From Fermentimonas sp. (GTDB lineage: Bacteria; Bacteroidota; Bacteroidia; Bacteroidales; Dysgonomonadaceae): 64,000 nt of DNA. Where the stretch lies: NCBI GenBank assembly GCA_015478775.1, contig JADMKP010000007.1, positions 186,001 to 250,000 on the forward strand, in the 5' to 3' direction. Both the position numbers and the translations under genes were made by a program. Of the stretch, positions 29,764-39,064 are shown piece after piece. Each line of letters opens with the position of its first letter. The stretch's first letter is position 1. Under the pieces are notes generated by a model. The model was given only the letters and a program-made list of their open reading frames with translations. It was not told where the DNA came from and ran no database searches.

Positions 29764-29814
29764 CAAAATAATTCTAATTACCTCATATATTAATAATTAA
29801 AATCGTTTAAAGAT

Positions 29815-32800
29815 ATGAATAAAATTTCTATTGAGGGGGTCATCCCCATCGATAACTTAAAACATTTGCTGAAAATTATGAGAATAACTGTATTCCTATT
29901 TTTATTTAGCGTCCTGTTTGCACAGGCTTCGATAGGATATTCACAAAGTACAGAACTCAAAATAAGACTTAAATCGGCTTCAATTCAGGAGATATTGAAT
30001 GAAATTGAAAAAGAAAGTGATTATAGGTTTGTTTTTGATAGTAATACTAAAAAGATAGTAGATAAGACTGTTACTCTTTCAAACAATTCACTTAGTATTG
30101 AAGAAATATTGAGAGAGGTACTTTCTAATACTAACCTAGCATATAAGATATTAGACAATCAGATTGTTATTTATCGAGATGAAACTAAAAAGGTTACGGA
30201 AGATATCTCGAGTCTAATTTCAGAGATAATAACTCAACAGAAGCAGCAGGTGTCTGGTAGAATTACAGATCAGAATGGTGAGGCTATTATTGGTGCAAAT
30301 ATTATTGAAGTTGGCACTACTAATGGCACGGTTACCGATATAGATGGCAACTTTTCTATTGGAGTTGAGGAGAACGCTTTTTTGAATATTAGCTACATTG
30401 GATATTTAGAACAGACAATTAATACTTCGGGCAGAAATAATATAAATATTGTGCTTACGGAAGACACTAAAGCACTTGATGAGCTCATTGTTATTGGTTA
30501 TGGATCTGTGAGAAGGGGTGATGTAACTACATCCGTCTCTACTGTTTCTCTGGACGATTTAAATGAACGCCCAATAGTGTCAGCTGCACAAGCAATACAG
30601 GGTAAGGCAGCGGGTGTAAATGTATATAGACCAAGTGGTACACCGGGAGGTGAAATAGTAGTGCGTGTGCGTGGAACTACTTCTTTTAATGGTAGCAACG
30701 ACCCTCTTTATGTGGTTGATGGTGTTCCGGTTGATAATATAAACTTTCTTTCTCCAACTGATATTTCAGGTATTCAGATTCTTAAGGATGCATCTTCGGC
30801 AGCTATTTATGGTTCGCGTGCTGCAAATGGCGTAGTACTTATAACTACCCGTCAGGCCTCTGGGGAAGCTAAAATATCTGCAAATATTCAGATGGGTCTA
30901 AGCAGGGTAAGCAACCCAATTGAGTCTCTTAATGCCAGTCAGTATAAAGATTTAATAGATGAGCTCAGACCTGGTGCTATTCCGGAAGGAATAACCGATA
31001 GAACAGATTGGTTTAAAGAAGTATATGGAACAGGAATTACTCAGAACTACCAATTACAAGTTTCTGATGGTAATGAACGATTGAGATACTTTATTTCTGG
31101 TGGATACTTGGATGAACAAGGAGTTTTGAGTTCAGCCTTTTTTAAAAGATTTAATTTCAGAACTAATGTTGAGAGTCAGATAAGAAGTTGGCTTCATTTT
31201 GGGGTAAACGTATCTTACTCAGACAATACAAGCAATGCAGTAACAACCGGACAGGGCTCTAATCGTGGAGGGGTTGTTTTGGCTGTAGTAAATCTTCCTA
31301 CTTCTGCAACTATTATAAATGAGCAAAGTGGTTTGTATAACCGTCTTTTTTATGGACAGAATATTGCTAATCCCATAGAGGAAATAGAAAACGGCAAGAA
31401 TAATAAAAATAATGAGAACCGACTAATTGGATCGGCAAATGCAACTATAACTTTTATGCCAGAGCTTAATCTTAAGTCTTCATTCACTTTAGATCGTCGT
31501 AATGGCAAAAACACAGGATTCACTCCCCCATCTCATGGTGCAGACCGAAATGATTGGGGTAATGCATGGGATACCCGCAATATGAATTCATTAATGGTGT
31601 TTGATAATGTGATGACATATAAAAACACATTTGCAGAGAAGCACAACTTTGAGGCTATGGCTGGTACTTCTTGGACAGACTCGCAATGGTCGCAAAGCTA
31701 CATAAATGGTTCACATTTTAAAGACGGAAGCATTAGAACTCTTAATGCAGCAAATAAAATTGGATGGGACAATACAGGTTCAAGTGCATCACAATGGGGA
31801 ATTTTTTCAATGTTTGGTAGACTATCATATAATTATGAGAGTAAGTATCTGTTTACTTTTAATATAAGAGAAGATGGATCTACTAAACTACATCCCGACC
31901 ACAGGTGGGGCACATTCCCTTCTATGTCTGCAGCATGGCGCTTATCATCAGAGGGTTTTATGCAGGATATCGACTGGGTAGACGACCTGAAGGTAAGAGG
32001 TGGCTGGGGTCAAACAGGTAACCAATCTGGTATTGGTGATTTTGCTTATTTACAAAGGTATAACATAACCAGACAAGCATGGTTTGAAACTGGTAAAGAA
32101 GATTCTCTACCATTAATTACACAGGCTAATTTAAGAACATCTGATCTTACATGGGAAACTACAAATCAGTATAACATCGGTGTGGATGCAACTCTTATTA
32201 GCAACAGATTAACGCTTGCAATGGATTGGTATTACAAACGTACCAAAGATATGCTAATGTATGTTTCACTTCCTTCGGGAGCGGCAGCGGCTACTGAGAT
32301 TGTAAGGAATGAAGGTGAAATGATAAACAGAGGATTTGAGTTCACTGTTGATTCAAGAAATATAACCGGGGACTTTAACTGGGATACAAATTTCAATATT
32401 TCTTTTAACAAGAATCGACTTGAAAGTCTCGAGCTTCAGCAAATATATTATGCGGCTGAAACTACTCAGGCATTTCATCAGACACGAGTTGTACGCAACG
32501 AACCTGGTCGCCCACTCGGAGGATTTTATGGATATATAAGTGATGGCGTAGACACTGAAACAGGTGAATTAATGTATCGCGATATAAATGAAGATGGCAA
32601 AATAACAGCTTCTGATAAAACATATATTGGTGATCCAAATCCTTTATTTACATATGGTCTAACAAACACTTTCTCGTATAAGGGATTCAATTTAAATATC
32701 TTTATACAAGGTTCTGTTGGTAATGATATTTTCAATGCTTCGAAGGGTGATACGCAAGGTATGTACGACCTAAAGAACCAATCTGTTGAAGTACTTAAGC

Positions 32801-33126
32801 GTTGGAGAACACCTGGAATGGTTACCGACATTCCAAAAGCTGGTTTTAACCTTCAACCATCAAGTTACTTTGTTGAAGATGGAAGCTATCTTAGAGTAAA
32901 GGATATTTCACTTTCTTATGATTTAGCAAGTAATGTGCTATCTCGTGCGGGAATCTCTCGTTTGCAACCTTTTGTAACAGTGAGCAATCTAGTAACTATT
33001 ACTAAATATAGCGGCATGGACCCTGAAGTTAATCAGTGGGGCAACAGTGGGGCAGTTCAGGGAATAGACTGGGGAACATACCCTCATAGTAAAACGGTTG
33101 TATTTGGAGTAAATGTTGAATTTTAA
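29815..33126 (+). CDS. SusC/RagA-family TonB-dependent transporter with N-terminal STN signalling domain
   Basis: STN-like segment (TELKIRLKSASIQEILNEIEKESDYRFVFDSN), CarboxypepD_reg-like QQVSGRITDQNGEAIIGANIIEVGTTNGTVTDIDGNFSI, ALDELIVIGYG, plug PLYVVDGVPVDNINFLSPTDISGIQILKDASSAAIYGSRAANGVVLITT. Confidence 0.97.
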   Translation: MNKISIEGVIPIDNLKHLLKIMRITVFLFLFSVLFAQASIGYSQSTELKIRLKSASIQEILNEIEKESDYRFVFDSNTKKIVDKTVTLSNNSLSIEEILREVLSNTNLAYKILDNQIVIYRDETKKVTEDISSLISEIITQQKQQVSGRITDQNGEAIIGANIIEVGTTNGTVTDIDGNFSIGVEENAFLNISYIGYLEQTINTSGRNNINIVLTEDTKALDELIVIGYGSVRRGDVTTSVSTVSLDDLNERPIVSAAQAIQGKAAGVNVYRPSGTPGGEIVVRVRGTTSFNGSNDPLYVVDGVPVDNINFLSPTDISGIQILKDASSAAIYGSRAANGVVLITTRQASGEAKISANIQMGLSRVSNPIESLNASQYKDLIDELRPGAIPEGITDRTDWFKEVYGTGITQNYQLQVSDGNERLRYFISGGYLDEQGVLSSAFFKRFNFRTNVESQIRSWLHFGVNVSYSDNTSNAVTTGQGSNRGGVVLAVVNLPTSATIINEQSGLYNRLFYGQNIANPIEEIENGKNNKNNENRLIGSANATITFMPELNLKSSFTLDRRNGKNTGFTPPSHGADRNDWGNAWDTRNMNSLMVFDNVMTYKNTFAEKHNFEAMAGTSWTDSQWSQSYINGSHFKDGSIRTLNAANKIGWDNTGSSASQWGIFSMFGRLSYNYESKYLFTFNIREDGSTKLHPDHRWGTFPSMSAAWRLSSEGFMQDIDWVDDLKVRGGWGQTGNQSGIGDFAYLQRYNITRQAWFETGKEDSLPLITQANLRTSDLTWETTNQYNIGVDATLISNRLTLAMDWYYKRTKDMLMYVSLPSGAAAATEIVRNEGEMINRGFEFTVDSRNITGDFNWDTNFNISFNKNRLESLELQQIYYAAETTQAFHQTRVVRNEPGRPLGGFYGYISDGVDTETGELMYRDINEDGKITASDKTYIGDPNPLFTYGLTNTFSYKGFNLNIFIQGSVGNDIFNASKGDTQGMYDLKNQSVEVLKRWRTPGMVTDIPKAGFNLQPSSYFVEDGSYLRVKDISLSYDLASNVLSRAGISRLQPFVTVSNLVTITKYSGMDPEVNQWGNSGAVQGIDWGTYPHSKTVVFGVNVEF

Positions 33127-33140
33127 ACTTCTAGAAAGTA

Positions 33141-34679
33141 ATGAAAACAAAATATATAATAATAATTGCACTAGCTATAACACTGGCTTCATGTTCGCTC
33201 GATTATGAGCCACTTGACACCTATTCTGATTTAACAGAAGGGGTGAGCGAAGATAGCATTCAGGTTGTATTTAAAGATAAAGCTGCTGTTTTATCTCACA
33301 GACAAACTTTACTAAACTTATACAAAAACGGACAGGAGCATTGGTATCTGGACTTACTACTGCTTTCTGAATCTCACTCTGATAATGCCTATGCAGGTGC
33401 TCCCAATGCTGAGACTACTCCTTTTGAAGTAAACTCAATTGAAGGCTCTAATACAAATCTTAGACGCGACTGGAATAGCCATATGGGCAATATTGCACAG
33501 GCCAACAGACTTATTAATAATATAGATCAAGTTGATGATGCATCATTAACTGCCGCTGAGAAATCACAGTATAAAGCAGAAGCTAAGATTTTGAGGGCAA
33601 TGATTTATTTTGATATGGTAAGGATTTGGGGAAATGTGCCACTTGTAACTACTTCGGCTGGCGATATTACATCTGAAACAATAAAAGACGTTTATCCTGC
33701 ATACTTCCCTCCTCAGGCTGATCCATTGACTATTTATCAACAAATTGAGGAAGATTTATTAGAGGGTTTACAAAATGCTCCTAATAATAATCCTAACGAC
33801 AAGACTCAATTCTCTAAATCGGTAGCTCGCGCTCTATTAGCAAAAGTATATGCTGAGAAGCCTTTGAGGGATTATGATAAGGTTATTAAGTACGCAGATG
33901 AGCTTGCTGCAGACGGTTTTTCACTTGTTGATAATTACAGTATTCTGTTTGATGTAATATTAATTGATCCAAACTCTCCTCCTTCTCAAGAGAACAGGGC
34001 TATTGACGCAAAACTCCGAAACACTAGTGAGAGTATATTTGAAGCTCAATATTTCCCAGGTAACACTAACTGGGTTACATGGATGTTTGGAAGACCGCTT
34101 GACGACTGGAACTTTTACTTCACTTTTCTCAAATGGATTACTCCATCGCGTGATCTTATTAAAGCATATAATAGTGAGCCTGGTGATTTGAGATATGAAC
34201 AGGGAGTTGTGTTTTATCAAACTGATTGGAGTGTTTATTATCCTGCTAGCAACTACGCGTTTATGTATAAAACCCGCAGTGCTTATAATAGCATTATAAA
34301 GATGCGCTATGCCGATATTCTTTTATTAAAAGCCGAAGCACTTATTAGTAAAGGAGATTATAGTGCTGCATCTCAAATCATTAATCAAACACGCCGTAGA
34401 GCAGGATTAGCAGATCTTCCTGCATCAGCAATTTCAAGTAAGGACGCTATTCAAAAAGCATACTTGAAAGAGAGACGACTTGAGCTCGCTCTGGAAGGCC
34501 ATCGTTGGTTTGATCTTGTACGGCTAGATAAGGTTGAAGAGGTAATGAATGCAGTTTATGCAAAGGATGAGGGTCGCCCTGCACAGATTTATCCATATAC
34601 AAGCCTTTCATATATTTTGCCAATTCCACAAGATGTGATTGATCAGAATCCCAACCTTGTACAGAATCCCGGATATTAA
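33141..34679 (+). CDS. SusD/RagB-family outer-membrane lipoprotein
   Basis: Lipobox ITLASCSLDYEPLD; FDMVRIWGNVPLVT; MRYADILLLKAEAL; KERRLELALEGHRWFDLVRLD. Confidence 0.96.
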   Translation: MKTKYIIIIALAITLASCSLDYEPLDTYSDLTEGVSEDSIQVVFKDKAAVLSHRQTLLNLYKNGQEHWYLDLLLLSESHSDNAYAGAPNAETTPFEVNSIEGSNTNLRRDWNSHMGNIAQANRLINNIDQVDDASLTAAEKSQYKAEAKILRAMIYFDMVRIWGNVPLVTTSAGDITSETIKDVYPAYFPPQADPLTIYQQIEEDLLEGLQNAPNNNPNDKTQFSKSVARALLAKVYAEKPLRDYDKVIKYADELAADGFSLVDNYSILFDVILIDPNSPPSQENRAIDAKLRNTSESIFEAQYFPGNTNWVTWMFGRPLDDWNFYFTFLKWITPSRDLIKAYNSEPGDLRYEQGVVFYQTDWSVYYPASNYAFMYKTRSAYNSIIKMRYADILLLKAEALISKGDYSAASQIINQTRRRAGLADLPASAISSKDAIQKAYLKERRLELALEGHRWFDLVRLDKVEEVMNAVYAKDEGRPAQIYPYTSLSYILPIPQDVIDQNPNLVQNPGY

Positions 34680-34701
34680 TGGTGTAATCAATTAAATCAA
34701 A

Positions 34702-36114
34702 ATGATATTCGATATGAAAACAATATATAAAATTTTAATTACAGCTGTAGTAATGACATTGGTCTTTGCTTCGTGCGACGATTCTTATGGTCCTCGAAAG
34801 GAATCAGTGCCACAATTTATTTCAGCTTCTGCAACACCGGGGACATTTAATTTTGGTGATACTATTACTTTATCGGTAAATATTATTGATCCCGCAACTA
34901 ATCTTTCTACCCTATTTTATGAGGTTATAGATAATGGCAAAGTAATTACTACGGGTAGTGTTCCTCTAAATGGAGATAGCGCTGAATTAGATTTTCTAGT
35001 TTATATGCCACTTATAAAAGATCAATCTGATAATGCCCCTATACAAATAAATCTTATTGCACAAAACGTGCTTAAAGGTGTGTCTCACCATGTGGTGGAA
35101 GGGCTTATGGGTAAACGTCCTGTATATGAACTGTTGTATCTGGTTACAGAAAACGGAACTGTTGTACCACTTGAGTCATCAGATGCCGACAAGAATAGGT
35201 TTGAAGCCACAGAGCTTATACTAGACCCAACATTTAGATATAAGATAGCACATAAGCTGCATAGCGATAATAGTATAGATTACAGCAGTCATGTATATGG
35301 TAATGTTGGAGGGAGAATAGGGATGATTGGCGAAAATGGCGAATCGGCTTTTGCGTATATACCAGATGTTGAATATACAAAGACTTTTACTTTTTACAAT
35401 TTACCACTATTTACTACAATGGTGGGTGACAATCTGGGCGCAGACGACCTAGCTCTAAGCAGTTTTGGCAGTGAAGATATTGATAATGAAACCTTCCGCA
35501 CAATTACACGTACTCTCGAGCAAGGTAAGTCGTATACTCTATTTGGAGTATTGGGTGATAGTGAAAACATCTATAATGTCGATTTCTTTGAGCGTGAGTC
35601 GGATAGCAAAGTTAAATTTCTTGGCAATACTGGCGAGTATACTATCTATTTTAATCCTGTTAGAAAAAACATATTTGTGGGGCCAGATGACCCATCTTAT
35701 CCAGATTATCTTTTGGCAAGTGGCTGGGGATTAGGGTATCCAACAAATGTTACTTCTGCTGAGATTGGTGCCGTTTATTCGGGACATAACCGTACGCATA
35801 CAAACTGGGGATTTGGTAACGTTCTTAACTATGTTTTGTTACGTAAAACTGGTGATAATATTTATCAAGGTACTTTTTATACTCCTGGCGAGCACGATCA
35901 TTATGCTGGCTTTAAACTCTTTGAAAATACCGGATGGGGAAATGAAAAGAAAGCTGGTGACTTCACATTCACTGGTGAGCAAATTATCAGTGGTGATAAC
36001 GACTGGACAGTTTCCAACTCAGAGGGTGACCCAATTATTGAGTCTGCTAATTATAGGTTTACTGTAAATCTTAATAATAACACAGTACACATAGAAAAAA
36101 TAACATTGAACTAA
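34702..36114 (+). CDS. SusE/SusF-like outer-membrane glycan-binding lipoprotein
   Basis: Lipobox VFASCDD; position after susD; Ig-like PGTFNFGDTITLSVNIIDPATNLSTLFYEV; C-terminal SusF-like YRFTVNLNNNTVHIEKI. Confidence 0.8.
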   Translation: MIFDMKTIYKILITAVVMTLVFASCDDSYGPRKESVPQFISASATPGTFNFGDTITLSVNIIDPATNLSTLFYEVIDNGKVITTGSVPLNGDSAELDFLVYMPLIKDQSDNAPIQINLIAQNVLKGVSHHVVEGLMGKRPVYELLYLVTENGTVVPLESSDADKNRFEATELILDPTFRYKIAHKLHSDNSIDYSSHVYGNVGGRIGMIGENGESAFAYIPDVEYTKTFTFYNLPLFTTMVGDNLGADDLALSSFGSEDIDNETFRTITRTLEQGKSYTLFGVLGDSENIYNVDFFERESDSKVKFLGNTGEYTIYFNPVRKNIFVGPDDPSYPDYLLASGWGLGYPTNVTSAEIGAVYSGHNRTHTNWGFGNVLNYVLLRKTGDNIYQGTFYTPGEHDHYAGFKLFENTGWGNEKKAGDFTFTGEQIISGDNDWTVSNSEGDPIIESANYRFTVNLNNNTVHIEKITLN

Positions 36115-36115
36115 T

Positions 36116-37612
36116 ATGAACTTACTTAACTATTTGAAACTTTTTGTGCTATTTCTGGCACTATGCAGCTCTTCATGTGAAAAGAAGAGTACAGATATTA
36201 AAAATAATGGAAATGAGCCAGAGTTGCCAGTTAAAGGCGATGTAACCATATATGTTACTACAAATAACAGGTCGCAGGACTTTAATAAGCAAGCTAAAGA
36301 TTTTAGTAGCAAAAGCAATATGTCTCCCACTACTATTAAGCTAAACCCCTCTGAGCGTCATCAAACAATGGATGGCTTTGGAGCAGCAATAACGGGTTCA
36401 ACTGCTTTTAACCTGTTGCAAATGACGCAGGAGAACAGAACTAAATTCCTTAAAGAGACTTTCTCTGATACCGAGGGAATGGGTCAAAGCTATGTTAGAA
36501 TTTCAATTGGTTGTTCAGATTTCTCATTAAGTGAATATAGTCTATGCGACATTCCCGGTATAGAGAACTTTGGATTAACATCAGAAGAAAACGATTACGT
36601 TATTCCAATTCTAAAGGAGATACTTGCTATAAATCCCAATCTTAAGATAATGGGATCACCTTGGACTCCTCCGCAATGGATGAAAGTAAATAATTTAACA
36701 GATTTGCAGCCATTTAACTCATGGACAAGCGGTCAGCTAAATCCTACATATTATGGTGATTATGCTACCTATTTTGTAAAATGGATTCAAGCTCTCAACC
36801 AGCATGGCATCAAAATTTACTCAGTAACTCCTCAAAACGAACCATTGAACAGAGGGAACTCAGCATCTCTTTATATGGGATGGGAAGAGCAGTATGAATT
36901 TGTGCAAAACCATTTGGTACCTAAGCTCAAAGAGGCATCATTAGACACAAAAATATATCTATTCGACCATAATTACAATTATGATAATATGGCAGATCAG
37001 AATGGATATCCAATGAAGATATATGATGCAGGAATTGATTCTGAACTAGTAGCTGGAGCTGCATACCATAATTACGGTGGTGATAAGTCGGAATTATTAA
37101 AAGTACAGCAGAGATACCCAAATCGTGAACTGGTTTTCACCGAAACCTCAATTGGCACTTGGAATGATGGACGAAATCTTCAGGTGAGATTAATTGAGGA
37201 TATGCGTGAAGTGGCCTTGGGCACAGTAAATAATGGCTGTAAAGCGGTAATTGTATGGAATCTGATGCTCGACAGTGATCGTGGTCCTAATCGCGAAGGT
37301 GGTTGCCAAACGTGTTATGGCGCAGTAGATATCGACCGCTCTAATTTTTCTACTATCACCCGCAATTCGCACTATTATATAATGGGCCATTTATCATCTG
37401 TAGTAAAACCAGGTGCAGTTAGAATCGGAACAACTGGTTTCTCCGAATCGGGATTCGTTCATTCTGCTTTTGAGAATACCAACGGAACATATGCAGTTGT
37501 ATTGCTTAACAGTACTGCTACTGCAAAAAACATAACTTTAGATGATGGTAAGAATCACTTCAGTTATGAGGTTCCTGCAAGTTCGGTTGTTTCTTATCAA
37601 TGGAAAAAGTAG
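36116..37612 (+). CDS. Glycoside hydrolase family 30 enzyme
   Basis: Lipobox LCSSSCEK; TMDGFGAAITGSTAFNL; GSPWTPPQWMK; SVTPQNEPLN (acid/base region); LVFTETSIG (nucleophile region). Confidence 0.93.
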   Translation: MNLLNYLKLFVLFLALCSSSCEKKSTDIKNNGNEPELPVKGDVTIYVTTNNRSQDFNKQAKDFSSKSNMSPTTIKLNPSERHQTMDGFGAAITGSTAFNLLQMTQENRTKFLKETFSDTEGMGQSYVRISIGCSDFSLSEYSLCDIPGIENFGLTSEENDYVIPILKEILAINPNLKIMGSPWTPPQWMKVNNLTDLQPFNSWTSGQLNPTYYGDYATYFVKWIQALNQHGIKIYSVTPQNEPLNRGNSASLYMGWEEQYEFVQNHLVPKLKEASLDTKIYLFDHNYNYDNMADQNGYPMKIYDAGIDSELVAGAAYHNYGGDKSELLKVQQRYPNRELVFTETSIGTWNDGRNLQVRLIEDMREVALGTVNNGCKAVIVWNLMLDSDRGPNREGGCQTCYGAVDIDRSNFSTITRNSHYYIMGHLSSVVKPGAVRIGTTGFSESGFVHSAFENTNGTYAVVLLNSTATAKNITLDDGKNHFSYEVPASSVVSYQWKK

Positions 37613-37635
37613 TAATCTAACAACATTAATAAAAT

Positions 37636-38973
37636 ATGAGAAGTATAAAATATTATATAGTAAGTATTTTCGCAATAATCGGACTCCTCTCTTGTGAAGA
37701 AGAAGTGAGTGATATTAAGCAGGAAGGTAACCCATCGCTGGTAATTCAAAATCAATTCACTAATGTCCATTTTGGAGATAATCTTACATTTCATGCAATA
37801 GTAAATGATGATATTCCACTTTCAACCCTCACAGCTATACTTTACTTTGGTGAGGAGGAAGTAGAGAGAGTGGCTATCAGAACCAAAGAGAATGGTGAAT
37901 ATAGCGGTAACATTTCAGTACCTTTTCTAAAGGATATACCAGATGGAACAGCAACATTGGAGTTTGTTTTGGTAAATACAACTCTAAAAAGCACTGTTCA
38001 ATCGTTCGATATTTCAATAACTCGTGCACAGTATCCATATTTAATATTGGTAACAACAAACGGATCATACCCTATGGTACCAACCGGAGAGCCAAATGAA
38101 TATGCTGCAACAGAACCATTTCCATCTACAGAATTGCCAGCTTATATAGTAACACCAGTTGTAGACGAAAAGGGACGTGAGATTATGTTTGGATGGGAAT
38201 CAGGTGCAGTTACCAACGATGTTACTGAAAGCATTCCATTTGTAAGTCCCGTTGGTGGCACTTATTCAGTAACTTTCAATACACTGAATTATCAAGCTAC
38301 TCCATTCTTTGAAATCCTGCTTGATGGCAAAAAGATGACAATGGTAGATAAGGACAACTACGAAATAGACATTGATCTCAATAAAGACCAGGAGTTTATG
38401 ATAGAAGGACTAGGAGATATTGAAGATTGGTGGATAGATACTGATTACTTCACTGAAATTGAACCAGGCAAATACAGTTTTAATCCTATCACAGGTAAAT
38501 ATCGAGTAAGAGCGAACCTCAAACTCAAATATTTTAGAGTAGAAGTATTAGATGGCAATGCACCAGCAGTATTAAAAACAGATGGCACCGGTGCTATTTG
38601 GATAATTGGAGATCAGGTAGGGAAACCATCATTTACCGAAAACCATGTAGGTTGGAATACCTCCAACGCGTTATGTTTGGCACCTATAGGAAACAAGACC
38701 TATCAAATTACATTTATGGCTGGAGAATCAATAAATCCATCTGAAATCAACTTCAAATTCTTTTATCAAAAAGATTGGGGTGGTGAGTTTGGAAGCGATG
38801 CATTATCTAGCGAAAGTGATATTGTATTTGTTGGAGACGGTGAAAACGGTCGTGATAATGGTAACTTAGGAATTGTTTCAGGTACTACTTTAGAAGAGGG
38901 AGCAAGTTATATCTTTACTGTCGACTTATCTGCTGGAAACGACAATGCAGTATTAGAAGTAACTAAACAATAA
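37636..38973 (+). CDS. SusE/SusF-like outer-membrane lipoprotein, paralogue of 34702-36114
   Basis: Lipobox IGLLSCEE; FGDNLTFHAIVNDDIPLSTLTAILYF and PYLILVTTNGSYPMVPTGEPNEYAATE parallel the first SusE-like protein. Confidence 0.78.
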   Translation: MRSIKYYIVSIFAIIGLLSCEEEVSDIKQEGNPSLVIQNQFTNVHFGDNLTFHAIVNDDIPLSTLTAILYFGEEEVERVAIRTKENGEYSGNISVPFLKDIPDGTATLEFVLVNTTLKSTVQSFDISITRAQYPYLILVTTNGSYPMVPTGEPNEYAATEPFPSTELPAYIVTPVVDEKGREIMFGWESGAVTNDVTESIPFVSPVGGTYSVTFNTLNYQATPFFEILLDGKKMTMVDKDNYEIDIDLNKDQEFMIEGLGDIEDWWIDTDYFTEIEPGKYSFNPITGKYRVRANLKLKYFRVEVLDGNAPAVLKTDGTGAIWIIGDQVGKPSFTENHVGWNTSNALCLAPIGNKTYQITFMAGESINPSEINFKFFYQKDWGGEFGSDALSSESDIVFVGDGENGRDNGNLGIVSGTTLEEGASYIFTVDLSAGNDNAVLEVTKQ

Positions 38974-39001
38974 TTGTAAAGACATTATACATTAATAATT
39001 A

Positions 39002-39040
39002 AAAAAGCAGGGGGAAATTAATCTTTCCTCCTGCTTTTAT
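39002..39040. terminator. Bidirectional terminator between PUL and gdhA
   Basis: agcagggggaaa-ttaatc-tttcctcctgct 12-bp stem (one G-U), A-run on the left and T-run on the right, between convergent genes. Confidence 0.85.
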
Positions 39041-39064
39041 TATTTTAGATAACTAGTATTTTTA

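Noticed and set aside
32526-32831. 101-aa minus-strand ORF within susC
   Set aside because: Shadow ORF antisense to conserved SusC barrel sequence; no start context or domain.
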